DNA of 21,843 nt from a virus, in IMG/VR virus record IMGVR_UViG_3300042868_004489, positions 1 to 21,843 of that record; one strand, written 5' to 3'. Shown one piece after another: positions 7,765-16,205 of the stretch. Made by a program: the position numbers and the translations under genes. The notes under the pieces are model-generated. The model searched no databases. It was not told the DNA's origin and saw only the letters and a program-made list of their open reading frames with translations. Numbering within the stretch: position 1 is the stretch's first letter; every line of letters begins with the position of its first letter.

Positions 7765-9485
7765 TGCGACATTTTTTAAATGACATTGAGATTTCACCGC
7801 GTAACCGAGATTCGATTGGTGTTGTATCGGACTTTACAGGCAACCCGGAAGTACTTTCTTTGAATATTGACACGTTACAATTACCGCGTGAAGCTTATCA
7901 GATAGTAAAAGATCACATTGCAACTATTGGAGTGTTCGAAGGTATACCATATAGGGTTGAGATGAGTACAAATATCAGCCTTGACTACTATGTTGACCTT
8001 ACCGATCCGGCTAATTCGTTTAGATTGTACGATTGCGAGGTAAAAATTAAGCGGCGAATGGCTTTGGATTCGTTTATGGACAATGCTAACGGTACAACCT
8101 TTGAATTAATGCTAAAAAAAGGCGTTGATTTTGATCGGTTTCTTGTTCCTTACATTATCGTAAAAGATAATCAGGCTGAACTGGCTATAACTTTGGGCAT
8201 CTCGCTTTATGTAATGACCAAAGAATTGATCCAAGCGGTCAAAGATTTAGCCACAATGATTGCGGATGGGGTGCAAGGATCGACACCTAATCCTGGTGTT
8301 CCGCCTTCATTCCCTTTAGGTGCATTAATTGCCTACATTTTAAAGATAGCAGCGCAAGTTATATACATTGCAGCGTTAACTGTTGCATTGGTTGACCTTA
8401 CAACGCAATTATTCGCGTTAATATTCCCTCCGGTTCGTAATTTACGTGCGGCAAAGATTCAGGAATTGATGAAAAAAGGATGTGAATATTTAGGTTACAC
8501 ATTCGAATCAACACTGTTTGATCAATACCCAAACTATACAATACTTCCTGTTCCGCTTATTCCTAATCGTAAATCGTACTTTGATTTTTTACCTGAAGAA
8601 CTTACACAACCATTCAACAAGGGCGTTCCATCGGCAAGTGATACGGTTAGCACATTAGGCACGTTATTTACTACGTGTGAGCAGATGTTTAACGCACGTA
8701 CAATTGTTTACAACGGGCAAGTTAGATTCGAACGAAGGGATTACGGACAGAATCAAGTTAACTTACAATTACAACCAGCGTTAACAATTCAACCGGATCG
8801 AGACGATCAATTTAGTTATAACGTAGATGATATTTGGAAACGTTATTATATACACTATTCGTTAGACCAAAGCGATTCGCATACGTTGGATGAAATATAC
8901 GATTTCGCACAGGCTGAATATTCAACCGAACCGACAAATGTGGTTAATTATGACCTTGTTTCGATTAAAGGACTTAATGAAGTTGATATACCTTTTGCAC
9001 TTGGTCAGCGTAAAGCTAAATTAAATTGGCTTGAAAAGTTAGCCAAAACATTCTTTGAGTTAGCAGATGAGGCAACGGCGTTGTTTGGTGGTGGTACTAA
9101 CTTTGCCGCAAAAATTGATGGTCGCGTTGGGGTTATGGTGATTAGTCAGAACGTGTTCACGGTAACGAAATTACTCTACACTTCAGCCGGAAGACAGCAA
9201 CAAAACTTTATGAATTATGTTAGCGCTGGATCGCTTTGGAATAAATTTCATTACATCGAACAGATCGCATTAAACGACTTTATAATCAAAACAGATGCAA
9301 GGGTGCGAATTAAAGCATCGGATTTCGTAACTTTGTTAGATAACAACTACGTTGAAATTGATGGGGTTAGTTGTGAAATTCTAAGGTTAGAATGGGTTGA
9401 TGAAAAAACACAAGCCGTAATAACCTACAAAGAGCCTAACAACTACGCTGATGGAAGGGTTTATACGTTAACGATTAACGACTAA
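7764..9485 (+). CDS. Baseplate hub / distal tail-like protein
   Basis: A 573-residue protein directly after the tape measure gene, where distal tail and tail-associated hub proteins sit. The N-terminal ~150 residues are beta-rich (NDIEISPRNRDSIGVVSDF at the start, then YRVEMSTNISLDYY and a KIKRRMALDSF stretch), as in hub domains. Residues ~183-224 are strongly hydrophobic (GALIAYILKIAAQVIYIAALTVAL), preceded by another apolar helix at ~138-155 (AELAITLGISLYVMT). The rest is mixed alpha/beta and ends in a beta strand (GRVYTLTIND). Hydrophobic helices are unusual in an assembled tail protein and could be buried in the hub or inserted into the host membrane at DNA entry. No lysozyme or peptidase motif is visible. 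Coupled at both ends by TAATG. Confidence 0.65.
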   Translation: MRHFLNDIEISPRNRDSIGVVSDFTGNPEVLSLNIDTLQLPREAYQIVKDHIATIGVFEGIPYRVEMSTNISLDYYVDLTDPANSFRLYDCEVKIKRRMALDSFMDNANGTTFELMLKKGVDFDRFLVPYIIVKDNQAELAITLGISLYVMTKELIQAVKDLATMIADGVQGSTPNPGVPPSFPLGALIAYILKIAAQVIYIAALTVALVDLTTQLFALIFPPVRNLRAAKIQELMKKGCEYLGYTFESTLFDQYPNYTILPVPLIPNRKSYFDFLPEELTQPFNKGVPSASDTVSTLGTLFTTCEQMFNARTIVYNGQVRFERRDYGQNQVNLQLQPALTIQPDRDDQFSYNVDDIWKRYYIHYSLDQSDSHTLDEIYDFAQAEYSTEPTNVVNYDLVSIKGLNEVDIPFALGQRKAKLNWLEKLAKTFFELADEATALFGGGTNFAAKIDGRVGVMVISQNVFTVTKLLYTSAGRQQQNFMNYVSAGSLWNKFHYIEQIALNDFIIKTDARVRIKASDFVTLLDNNYVEIDGVSCEILRLEWVDEKTQAVITYKEPNNYADGRVYTLTIND

Positions 9486-9703
9486 TGGAAAACACAAAAG
9501 AGATAGTTAAGCAAGTAAAAAAGAACCTTGACAAATTGCTAAAGCAAAATGATCAGATTCTAAGCAACTTGCCTGATGAACACAAAGCAAAGGTACTACC
9601 TATACAATTGGATATTCAAGCCGTAATGAGAGCCGCAAAAAGTGGTGACATGAATAAAATAACAGAAATTTCAAAGAAATATGCCGATACAAATAACCAA
9701 TAA
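9485..9703 (+). CDS. Small coiled-coil protein between tail-tip genes
   Basis: A 72-residue helical protein (KEIVKQVKKNLDKLLKQNDQI) with heptad-like spacing, followed by a second helix (LPIQLDIQAVMRAAKSGDMNKI). It starts on the last base of the previous stop (TAATG) and overlaps the next gene by 23 bases, so it is translated as part of the tail-tip operon. Not recognised. It may be an assembly partner or a small structural subunit of the tail tip. Confidence 0.68.
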   Translation: MENTKEIVKQVKKNLDKLLKQNDQILSNLPDEHKAKVLPIQLDIQAVMRAAKSGDMNKITEISKKYADTNNQ

Positions 9704-11951
9704 AACGTACACTGATATATTCGGTAATTCACTTGGATTCTTTCAGGCAAACGCGGGTGATCAGGTTAAGCTTAAATTGGAGGTTCAATCTTCAATAAGG
9801 TTATCCTCGCAGCAATCACCTTTTCAGTTGAATTTATCTGTTTATCCTTACGAGATTACATCACCATCGGCAAGTTGGGTTGAGGAAGGTTTTAGGATTA
9901 ATGACAATATTACAATAAGTATTTGGGATCCATATTCATCTATTCCTTTAAATAGTTACGCTGCAACGATTGATTACATTGATGATAACGTGATTGGCGT
10001 TAACACTTTGCTCGGTTGGTATAACGTAACTGATCAGCAATACGCAACTATACACGTAACCGGTAGAGATCGCGATACCTTAGATGTTTTACTTAATCAG
10101 GTGTTAAACAGCACTGCGGGAACTGAATTTTCGTTAATAGATGGTGAGGTTACACGCTTTAAGTTTACTGGCATAAATACAACAACGGTAGGCACTACAT
10201 TAACGGGATCGCAAACGGGGTTGCAATCAGGACAATTTGAAGCAACGGCAAGACTTGAAAGATTATCGAATCCAAACGCATATGAACGCGCGTATGGGTT
10301 AGTAATTGATTTTATTCAATCGGGTGTTTACTCATCTACGTGGTTCGAAACGTCTAACTGCCTTAAATCATTCATCAAATTAGAATGGGCATCACTTGCG
10401 AATGAGCCATTTGGTAAAACAATAAAGGTATTCAATGATGCTGCGGATACTGGTTGGTTTGATCAGGCATATAACACGCAAGTAATTAACGCTACACTTG
10501 TTCAGGGAATCGATTATTTAGATTACCAATTTACAACCACAGGACAATTCGTAATAGATTCGGCATCGACTGATTACGGTTTTGGTGCGGCTTACATTTC
10601 GATTGACACGGCTTACTATAAGAACCGACCATTTAACCAGAGTGTAATTACAATGGCTATACCATCGTCTGAGTTTACGATAGGTGTTCCAATTGCATCT
10701 GAGTTAAACGAATTTGGTGCTGGTTACACGCTTGAAATAACAGCTATAACAACGGTTGGAACGGTTCATACGGTTGACTTTGAGTTCATCCCTAATGCGG
10801 CTTTTAATACGTTCTTTGAAGGCTTAGAATTAGGTAATAGAAACTTTTACGTTTGGGCAAAATGGGGAACGGTAAACCTACTTTTATTCAGTGGTGAACT
10901 TGAAACAACACCGCCAATTGGTGGGCCATTAACGCCTGTACGTGTAGATTTCTTTGATCATTCAGAACAACTTACGGAAGCGGTTAACAATGACATTAAT
11001 TGTCGCGGTAACATTGAAGATGATTTTGGGTTTAGCGGTATTTTTAGACTTGATGAGGGTATTCAATACGAAAGCATGACAGCGCGTATAGAGGCGTATA
11101 ATACAATAACAGAAGAATCATTTACGTTAAATCAAGTGTTCTTTGATTTCACAAGCGTTCCCTTTAATGGAACTCAACACCTTTTAAACCTAACTATTCC
11201 GGTACAAAGCCAATTACCAACCACATCGGTTAAACGTGACGCGTCTTTATTTCTATTGCCTTCCGCAAATATTACGGGTGAGTATGGAATCAATCTTTAT
11301 TTTCCTTTCTTATATCGATGGGAATATTGGTTGCCGCAAAACAATGCAGATGCTGATTTTTATCCGAACGACCAAACAAAGAACTGGTTCCCGTATGGTA
11401 ACACGGGCAATTGGACATTGAGACTATACGTACAGTTAATCAAAGATGGGTTAGCCTACATTTACGACAATGAGGTAAGAATTTATAACTATGATAATGA
11501 TTCTGAAATTGATCAGGAAATTGAACTTTACCGCGAATCAACAGGGCAGAATGTTCAAGTCGTAATTGATGGTGAACTACATAGAGTTGTTGCAACGCAC
11601 ACGCTTACAGATGGCACGGCTTGGGATCAATCAGGTACATGGGGAATGATTACGGTTGAGCCAACTGAAAGTTCACCGCGTTACATAGTGTCTACGGTTG
11701 TACCTTATGATTACAATCCAAGCAATCCACTAAGTCCAATTTCGGGGTTGTTGGTTAACATAACTTACCCAACTCCAGAGGTTGCTGTAATGGAATGTTA
11801 TTTCGATCCTACAATTATGGATTTAAGTAACGGCGTAAAATTCACAACAAAGATCAAAGGTTGCACAAGTGAAGAATTATTAACACAAAAAATAACCACT
11901 AACAACGTAGTAAAAGAAACAACCTACGGTGAAACAAAACAAATATCTTAA
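9681..11951 (+). CDS. Large beta-rich tail tip protein
   Basis: A 756-residue protein made almost entirely of short beta strands and loops rich in Thr, Asn, Tyr and aromatic residues, with no long coiled coil, signal peptide or catalytic motif that I can identify. It overlaps the coiled-coil gene by 23 bases and is followed after two bases by the jelly-roll-like gene. Size, composition and position between the hub and the fibre genes suggest a tail-tip or central-spike component made of several Ig- or jelly-roll-like domains. The C-terminal part (~680-756) has a CTSEELLTQ segment and a polar tail. A local stretch around 11,330-11,420 encodes several Trp/Tyr/Asn residues, which could be a glycan-contacting face (inference). 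Confidence 0.62.
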   Translation: MPIQITNKTYTDIFGNSLGFFQANAGDQVKLKLEVQSSIRLSSQQSPFQLNLSVYPYEITSPSASWVEEGFRINDNITISIWDPYSSIPLNSYAATIDYIDDNVIGVNTLLGWYNVTDQQYATIHVTGRDRDTLDVLLNQVLNSTAGTEFSLIDGEVTRFKFTGINTTTVGTTLTGSQTGLQSGQFEATARLERLSNPNAYERAYGLVIDFIQSGVYSSTWFETSNCLKSFIKLEWASLANEPFGKTIKVFNDAADTGWFDQAYNTQVINATLVQGIDYLDYQFTTTGQFVIDSASTDYGFGAAYISIDTAYYKNRPFNQSVITMAIPSSEFTIGVPIASELNEFGAGYTLEITAITTVGTVHTVDFEFIPNAAFNTFFEGLELGNRNFYVWAKWGTVNLLLFSGELETTPPIGGPLTPVRVDFFDHSEQLTEAVNNDINCRGNIEDDFGFSGIFRLDEGIQYESMTARIEAYNTITEESFTLNQVFFDFTSVPFNGTQHLLNLTIPVQSQLPTTSVKRDASLFLLPSANITGEYGINLYFPFLYRWEYWLPQNNADADFYPNDQTKNWFPYGNTGNWTLRLYVQLIKDGLAYIYDNEVRIYNYDNDSEIDQEIELYRESTGQNVQVVIDGELHRVVATHTLTDGTAWDQSGTWGMITVEPTESSPRYIVSTVVPYDYNPSNPLSPISGLLVNITYPTPEVAVMECYFDPTIMDLSNGVKFTTKIKGCTSEELLTQKITTNNVVKETTYGETKQIS

Positions 11952-11953
11952 TT

Positions 11954-12601
11954 ATGGGAATCAAAATACACAATTATCCAACAGAAAGCACAACCTTTAA
12001 CAGTGAGGATTACTACGATATAGATGCGTATATTTCACCGGGTGTTTATAAATCAAAAAAGCAAAAAGGTAACGTATTCTTAAATCAATTTTCACGCGGT
12101 TTATTTGCGCAAACAGGCAATTCAACACCGGTTACTGCAACAACAACAGCGGCAACAATAATCGATGGCGGGGTTGGTACGTTAACTGTACCGGCTGGAG
12201 TATTTAAAGTAGGTGATTCTTTTCGTGTTGATATGGGCGGTGTAATGTCAGCAAAAAATAACGATACCTTGCGAATAGGTTTAAAAAGTGGAGCGGTTGA
12301 CCTTGCACAGTCGGCGTTAATGGTAATGCCGGGAGTAACCAATCAAGTTTGGCATATGTCGGTAAATTTTACTGTTCGCGCAATTGGTGCTGCTGGTACG
12401 GCTGAATTAGTTACGTTGGCACAATTTCACATTTTAAAAGTTGCATCCGGAACGCAACAAGGATTCGCTTGGAATGAGGTTAACAACACAACTTTCAGCA
12501 CAACAACATCTAACACTTTGGATATACAAGCGCAATGGAGTTCTAGCAGTGCGTTGAATTCTATTTATTCAGATATTTGCATTTTAAATAAGATCTATTA
12601 A
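11954..12601 (+). CDS. Jelly-roll-like tail adhesin/structural protein
   Basis: A 215-residue protein. The first ~50 residues are a distinct attachment-like region (YDIDAYISPGVYKSKK). From residue ~52 a Thr/Ala-rich linker leads into IIDGGVGTLTVPAGVFKVGDSF, then MGGVMSAKNNDTLRIGLKSG, VWHMSVNFTVRAIGAAG, and ends with NSIYSDICILNKIY. I recall this order of motifs as a recurrent beta-sandwich domain in tail proteins of environmental phages, usually C-terminal and exposed. Likely a receptor-contacting or fibre-capping subunit. The stop is one base before the next gene's ATG. Role inferred from domain pattern and position. Confidence 0.62.
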   Translation: MGIKIHNYPTESTTFNSEDYYDIDAYISPGVYKSKKQKGNVFLNQFSRGLFAQTGNSTPVTATTTAATIIDGGVGTLTVPAGVFKVGDSFRVDMGGVMSAKNNDTLRIGLKSGAVDLAQSALMVMPGVTNQVWHMSVNFTVRAIGAAGTAELVTLAQFHILKVASGTQQGFAWNEVNNTTFSTTTSNTLDIQAQWSSSSALNSIYSDICILNKIY

Positions 12602-12602
12602 T

Positions 12603-14027
12603 ATGTGTGATTGTTTAAACATAACCTTTCAAGTAGTTGGTGAGGATACTATTCAGACTATTCAAGTTAACGCAAACGGTACGTATGGAGGTTTCAATAC
12701 CTTTGAATGGACTTTTAACGGCGTTACTTATTCAATGTGGAACGATGGAAGTTGGGAGGTTACTACCGATGGTATTGAAGGTACGGAAATAGTTACCTTT
12801 TGGGAATCAACACCTGAATGCCCAACCGCATCAATGCCGCAATGGGTTGATAATGGTTATTTTTCTACATTCACAACAGCACCTTGTTCATTTTGTACTT
12901 GCGTAAAGGTTGAAATAATAGGTGCAGAAACTGATATTATAAGTGCTAACCAAGCTGGGGTTGAAAATGGTTTTTACTACTATACTTTTGTATTCGATTC
13001 ATCAACTTATTACATATATTTTAATGAACTTGAATCAAGGTGGGAAATAAACCAAGATTCAATTGGTGGCACTTTGGTTGCATATGCGATTATTGATTCC
13101 TCTTGTCCTATTTTTGAAGGTTGGACAAATGCACTTGAATTAACAATAAACACATTTAGTTGTGCGTGTACGCCGCGCGAGGATCGTATTTTTCGACAGT
13201 ATGAAGTGGTTAAATTACCCGATACATTTGTTGAGCAGAATCGCGGATTAAAAGATTGCTGTTGTTCGTACTACGTTCTTGGATCGCCTGATCAAGAAAC
13301 ATGGAAAAAAGACCAAACATCAGCCTGGATTAAGCTGTCAGATTTAGGCGATACACATACATTCACGCTTTACAAAAACGGTCAACCAACTACCTATGTT
13401 TGCCCTAACTATTCCTTCATAAATGAGCCTAACGCATTCTATACAACTATTGAATGGTCAGATGTTCTTGAATCAGATGGTGTTGGATGCTACACATTAA
13501 AGGTTGAATTCGTTATTTCAGGGATTACAGGCGATTTTATATGGGGTAAATATGATCTAAAGCCTTACACTATTCAAAACGCTCTTAAAACGGCTCGAAT
13601 CAAGGCTATATTTAACGGTTATCATGAGGTTGATCAAATAGATTTCACGGCATCGAATGTTGAAAGCACACATAGGTTTTTTGGTTATATAGGAAATCGC
13701 CAACCGAACACTGAAATCGATAATATTATTTACGATAATCGAGAAATGAAGCGCGTAATACGTGAGAATCTGAACGATTACGAAATAATTACTGAGCCAT
13801 CTGATGAATGTATCATTCGCCCAATGGTTGAGTTGTATCTTTTAAGTGAAAACCAACTGTTCATTTCGGATTACAACGCGCATAACCACAGTTACCGTTA
13901 TTTGGATTTGCCGGTAATCGTATCTGAAAGCGCACAAATCGAATATAAAGACCTTTCACGCAAGGCAACACTAACGTGTAAGGTAAGCGACAAGTTTAAA
14001 TCAAATAGAACGTATTATAATGGATAA
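12603..14027 (+). CDS. Tail protein with two tandem Cys-bounded domains
   Basis: A 474-residue protein. Residues ~3-95 and ~97-189 are two copies of one domain: each begins with a CxC pair (CDC, then CTC), has an aromatic strand pair (FEWTFNGVTYSMW versus YTFVFDSSTYYIYF), then W-E-V/I-T/N followed by D-x-I-G/E-G, and a late Cys pair (ECP...PC versus SCP...SC). The copies are well diverged, so the duplication is old. A Cys cluster DCCCSY follows at ~223-228. The remaining ~250 residues are beta-rich and end with a helical/strand tail. The small Cys-bounded repeats, rich in Trp and Tyr, could bind glycans or cross-link the tail tip; that is inference. The last 8 bases overlap the fibre gene. 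Confidence 0.6.
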   Translation: MCDCLNITFQVVGEDTIQTIQVNANGTYGGFNTFEWTFNGVTYSMWNDGSWEVTTDGIEGTEIVTFWESTPECPTASMPQWVDNGYFSTFTTAPCSFCTCVKVEIIGAETDIISANQAGVENGFYYYTFVFDSSTYYIYFNELESRWEINQDSIGGTLVAYAIIDSSCPIFEGWTNALELTINTFSCACTPREDRIFRQYEVVKLPDTFVEQNRGLKDCCCSYYVLGSPDQETWKKDQTSAWIKLSDLGDTHTFTLYKNGQPTTYVCPNYSFINEPNAFYTTIEWSDVLESDGVGCYTLKVEFVISGITGDFIWGKYDLKPYTIQNALKTARIKAIFNGYHEVDQIDFTASNVESTHRFFGYIGNRQPNTEIDNIIYDNREMKRVIRENLNDYEIITEPSDECIIRPMVELYLLSENQLFISDYNAHNHSYRYLDLPVIVSESAQIEYKDLSRKATLTCKVSDKFKSNRTYYNG

Positions 14028-15654
14028 GATTTACTTAAAAGACAACTATATAGTCACTGAACTAGGTGGAATTATCGCCGTATTCCCAAAGAACTATTCA
14101 GGATATAGCGAAAATGTTTCAGGTTTTTATATCAATAGTACTTTACCCGTAAATAACCAACGTACAGTGTTCATTGATTTTGCGGATGTTGGTTCTATAT
14201 ATGATGAGGCTGGGGTAACTGCATATACAACAGATACGTTAAGAACTTTTTTACTTGGTAGCACGGGTTTTAAGTCACCCTCGGGAGGTAGCGGGGGCGT
14301 TTGGGGATCGATAACAGGAACGTTATCAACACAAACGGATTTACAAAGCGCGTTGGATGCCAAGCAAGACGATTTAATCAGCGGCACTAATATAAAAACC
14401 ATTAACTCAACGTCTTTGTTAGGAAGTGGTGATATTACTGTTCAGCCTACATTAGTTTCAGCTACAAATATCAAAACAGTTAACGGCAACTCTTTACTTG
14501 GTAGTGGTGATTTGGTTATTGGTGGAGGTGGTTTAACGGTAGGTACAACAGCTATTGCAAGTGGAACTATCGGAAGAATATTATTTCAAAATGGCGGCGA
14601 TGTTTTAGGTCAAGATTCTGCGTTATTTTGGGATAACACTAATAAGCGTTTAGGCATTGGTGCAACACCTTCAACAAGTGTGCGTTTAGACGTTCGCGCT
14701 CAAGGAGCGTTGAGTACTGACATAGCATTTAGAGTTAGAAATAGTGCTGATACATATAATATAATATCATCTTATGGAGATGAATTAACTATTATAGGTA
14801 GAAACGAATCAACGGAACCAAGGCTATTAATTAATAGAGCAGGAAGCACTAAAATGGTTCTAGGAGGCACGACTGATTTAAATATACAGTTTCCATCAAG
14901 TGGTTTTGGTCAATTAAACTCTGGCACTCAAGGATGGGATATAATATCATCTAGTGGAGATATTCGTACAAGAAACTCATCTACATTTACTCTATTGAAA
15001 GGTAATTTTTTCGGTATAGGTCAAACTACACCAGCTGCTAGACTAGACGTAAGAGCGCAAGGAGCGTTAAGTACGGATATAGCGTTTAGAGTTAGAAACA
15101 GTGCTGATACAAAAAATAGTTTTGAAATTAATGGTTTAGGACAAGGAACTATAAGAAGTACTGGTTTTGTACCAAGATTTAGTATAAGCTACGTATCTGA
15201 TACTGGTGTAGATAGAGACGCATTTATATTTACGCAAAATGTTCAAAATGCAATGGGACAGGCATGGACATTTGATGCTGGGTACAATGGCGTTCAAGAA
15301 AGATTAACTATATCTAATAATTTAACAGGAAATAATCAAGGTATTTTTTCTATTCATGCTTCAAATTTTTGTTTTGGTACAACTATATTAAATAGTGATA
15401 ATACAGCTGATAGGAGAGTTTTAAGGATAGCAACTGGTGTAGCCCCAACAACGTCATTTACAGATGGTTTTAAATTTTACTCAGCTGACATCGTAGCTGG
15501 TAATGCAGCACCACACTTCAGAACAGAAAACGGAAATATAATACGATTATTTCAAGGTGCTGCACTAACAGCATCTGATGGAACACTTGCTAATGCAGTT
15601 ACAAGAATTGCAGAAATTCAGGCAAGGTTACAAGCTCACGGATTAATTGCTTAA
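14020..15654 (+). CDS. Tail fibre protein with internal repeats
   Basis: A 544-residue fibre. The N-terminal ~95 residues (KIYLKDNYIVTELGG, VFIDFADVGSIYDEAG) look like the part that joins the fibre to the tail. Residues ~98-170 carry two copies of the common phage-fibre shaft motif: SGTNIKTINSTSLLGSGDI and SATNIKTVNGNSLLGSGDL, preceded by LDAKQDDL. Two further repeats follow: GIG-x-TP-x-x-RLDVRAQG at ~215 and ~335, of the type found in Bacteroidota and phage stalk proteins. The C-terminal ~30 residues (TLANAVTRIAEIQARLQAHGLIA) form a short coiled coil, likely a trimerisation end; no S74 chaperone peptidase is visible. From about 14,730 the DNA becomes more AT-rich and Arg codons switch to AGA/AGG, suggesting that the distal fibre came from another source. 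Confidence 0.8.
   Translation: MDKIYLKDNYIVTELGGIIAVFPKNYSGYSENVSGFYINSTLPVNNQRTVFIDFADVGSIYDEAGVTAYTTDTLRTFLLGSTGFKSPSGGSGGVWGSITGTLSTQTDLQSALDAKQDDLISGTNIKTINSTSLLGSGDITVQPTLVSATNIKTVNGNSLLGSGDLVIGGGGLTVGTTAIASGTIGRILFQNGGDVLGQDSALFWDNTNKRLGIGATPSTSVRLDVRAQGALSTDIAFRVRNSADTYNIISSYGDELTIIGRNESTEPRLLINRAGSTKMVLGGTTDLNIQFPSSGFGQLNSGTQGWDIISSSGDIRTRNSSTFTLLKGNFFGIGQTTPAARLDVRAQGALSTDIAFRVRNSADTKNSFEINGLGQGTIRSTGFVPRFSISYVSDTGVDRDAFIFTQNVQNAMGQAWTFDAGYNGVQERLTISNNLTGNNQGIFSIHASNFCFGTTILNSDNTADRRVLRIATGVAPTTSFTDGFKFYSADIVAGNAAPHFRTENGNIIRLFQGAALTASDGTLANAVTRIAEIQARLQAHGLIA
14683..14754 (+). repeat. Fibre repeat copy 1 (24 codons)
   Basis: Encodes RLDVRAQGALSTDIAFRVRN plus SADT. The encoded peptide is identical to that of the copy at 15040-15111, while the DNA differs at 12 of 72 positions, all synonymous. 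Confidence 0.9.
15040..15111 (+). repeat. Fibre repeat copy 2 (24 codons)
   Basis: Second copy of the 24-residue segment, 357 bases (119 codons) downstream of the first and in the same frame. Compared with copy 1 it uses AGA in place of CGT and CGC for two Arg codons and has eight further silent changes. Confidence 0.9.
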
Positions 15655-15663
15655 TTTTACATT

Positions 15664-15975
15664 ATGGGACTAATAATAAACAAAACAGAAGAAAAAACTA
15701 TCACCATTCAAGGCACAACTATTGAAATGGATAGCGTGTACGGAAGAATTGAATTTGCTGGTCGAGCAGATGGTAAGACATTAGAGGTTAGTATCGCTAC
15801 ATACGCCTCAAAAGAGGCATATGAAAGCGGTGCTGCTGTACTATCTACAGATGTACCTATGGGTAACTTAACCGTTGAAATATTACCAACAGAAGCACAA
15901 AGCATTGAGACAGCTTTGAATTATTCTAAGGTTGCTTTTGAAAATGCTGGTTATTTAGTTAACATTGAGTTATGA
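15664..15975 (+). CDS. Small fibre-associated protein of unknown function
   Basis: A 103-residue protein starting nine bases after the fibre stop. It has an N-terminal beta region (KTITIQGTTIEMDSVYGRIEFAG), a central VSIATYASKEAYESG, and a C-terminal helix (EAQSIETALNYSKVAFENAG). It fuses by overlap (ATGA) to the holin-like gene. Genes directly after a fibre are often fibre-assembly chaperones or tip proteins, but I do not recognise this family, so that is only a positional guess. Confidence 0.68.
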   Translation: MGLIINKTEEKTITIQGTTIEMDSVYGRIEFAGRADGKTLEVSIATYASKEAYESGAAVLSTDVPMGNLTVEILPTEAQSIETALNYSKVAFENAGYLVNIEL

Positions 15976-16202
15976 CACCAACATCTATACTTGACCTTAT
16001 CAAAAAACACGGCGCATTGGGCGTTCTAACTATTTGGCTTTTTTACACTAACGAAAGGTTAAATAAAGTTGAAGCTGAATTATACAGATGCTATGATAAA
16101 ATGAGCGCATACAATGAAGTTGGTAAGCGTTACCCTAAAGGATTAGGTTACTACGCTGTCATTCCAAAAGAAACGTCTTTAAAAAGCAAAAAACACGCCT
16201 AA
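15972..16202 (+). CDS. Holin-like membrane protein
   Basis: A 76-residue protein. One transmembrane segment lies near the N-terminus (about residues 14-26, ALGVLTIWLFYTN), followed by an amphipathic, charged helix (NERLNKVEAELYRCYDKM) and a basic tail ending KSKKHA. This layout, I-x-x-L-I-K-x-x-G at the start and a charged helix after the membrane span, resembles the BhlA/UviB holin type. It lies directly before the lysin gene and is coupled to the gene before it. Its role would be to open the inner membrane so that the lysin can reach the cell wall. Single-span anchors of other kinds cannot be excluded. Confidence 0.6.
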   Translation: MTPTSILDLIKKHGALGVLTIWLFYTNERLNKVEAELYRCYDKMSAYNEVGKRYPKGLGYYAVIPKETSLKSKKHA

Positions 16203-16205
16203 TTT

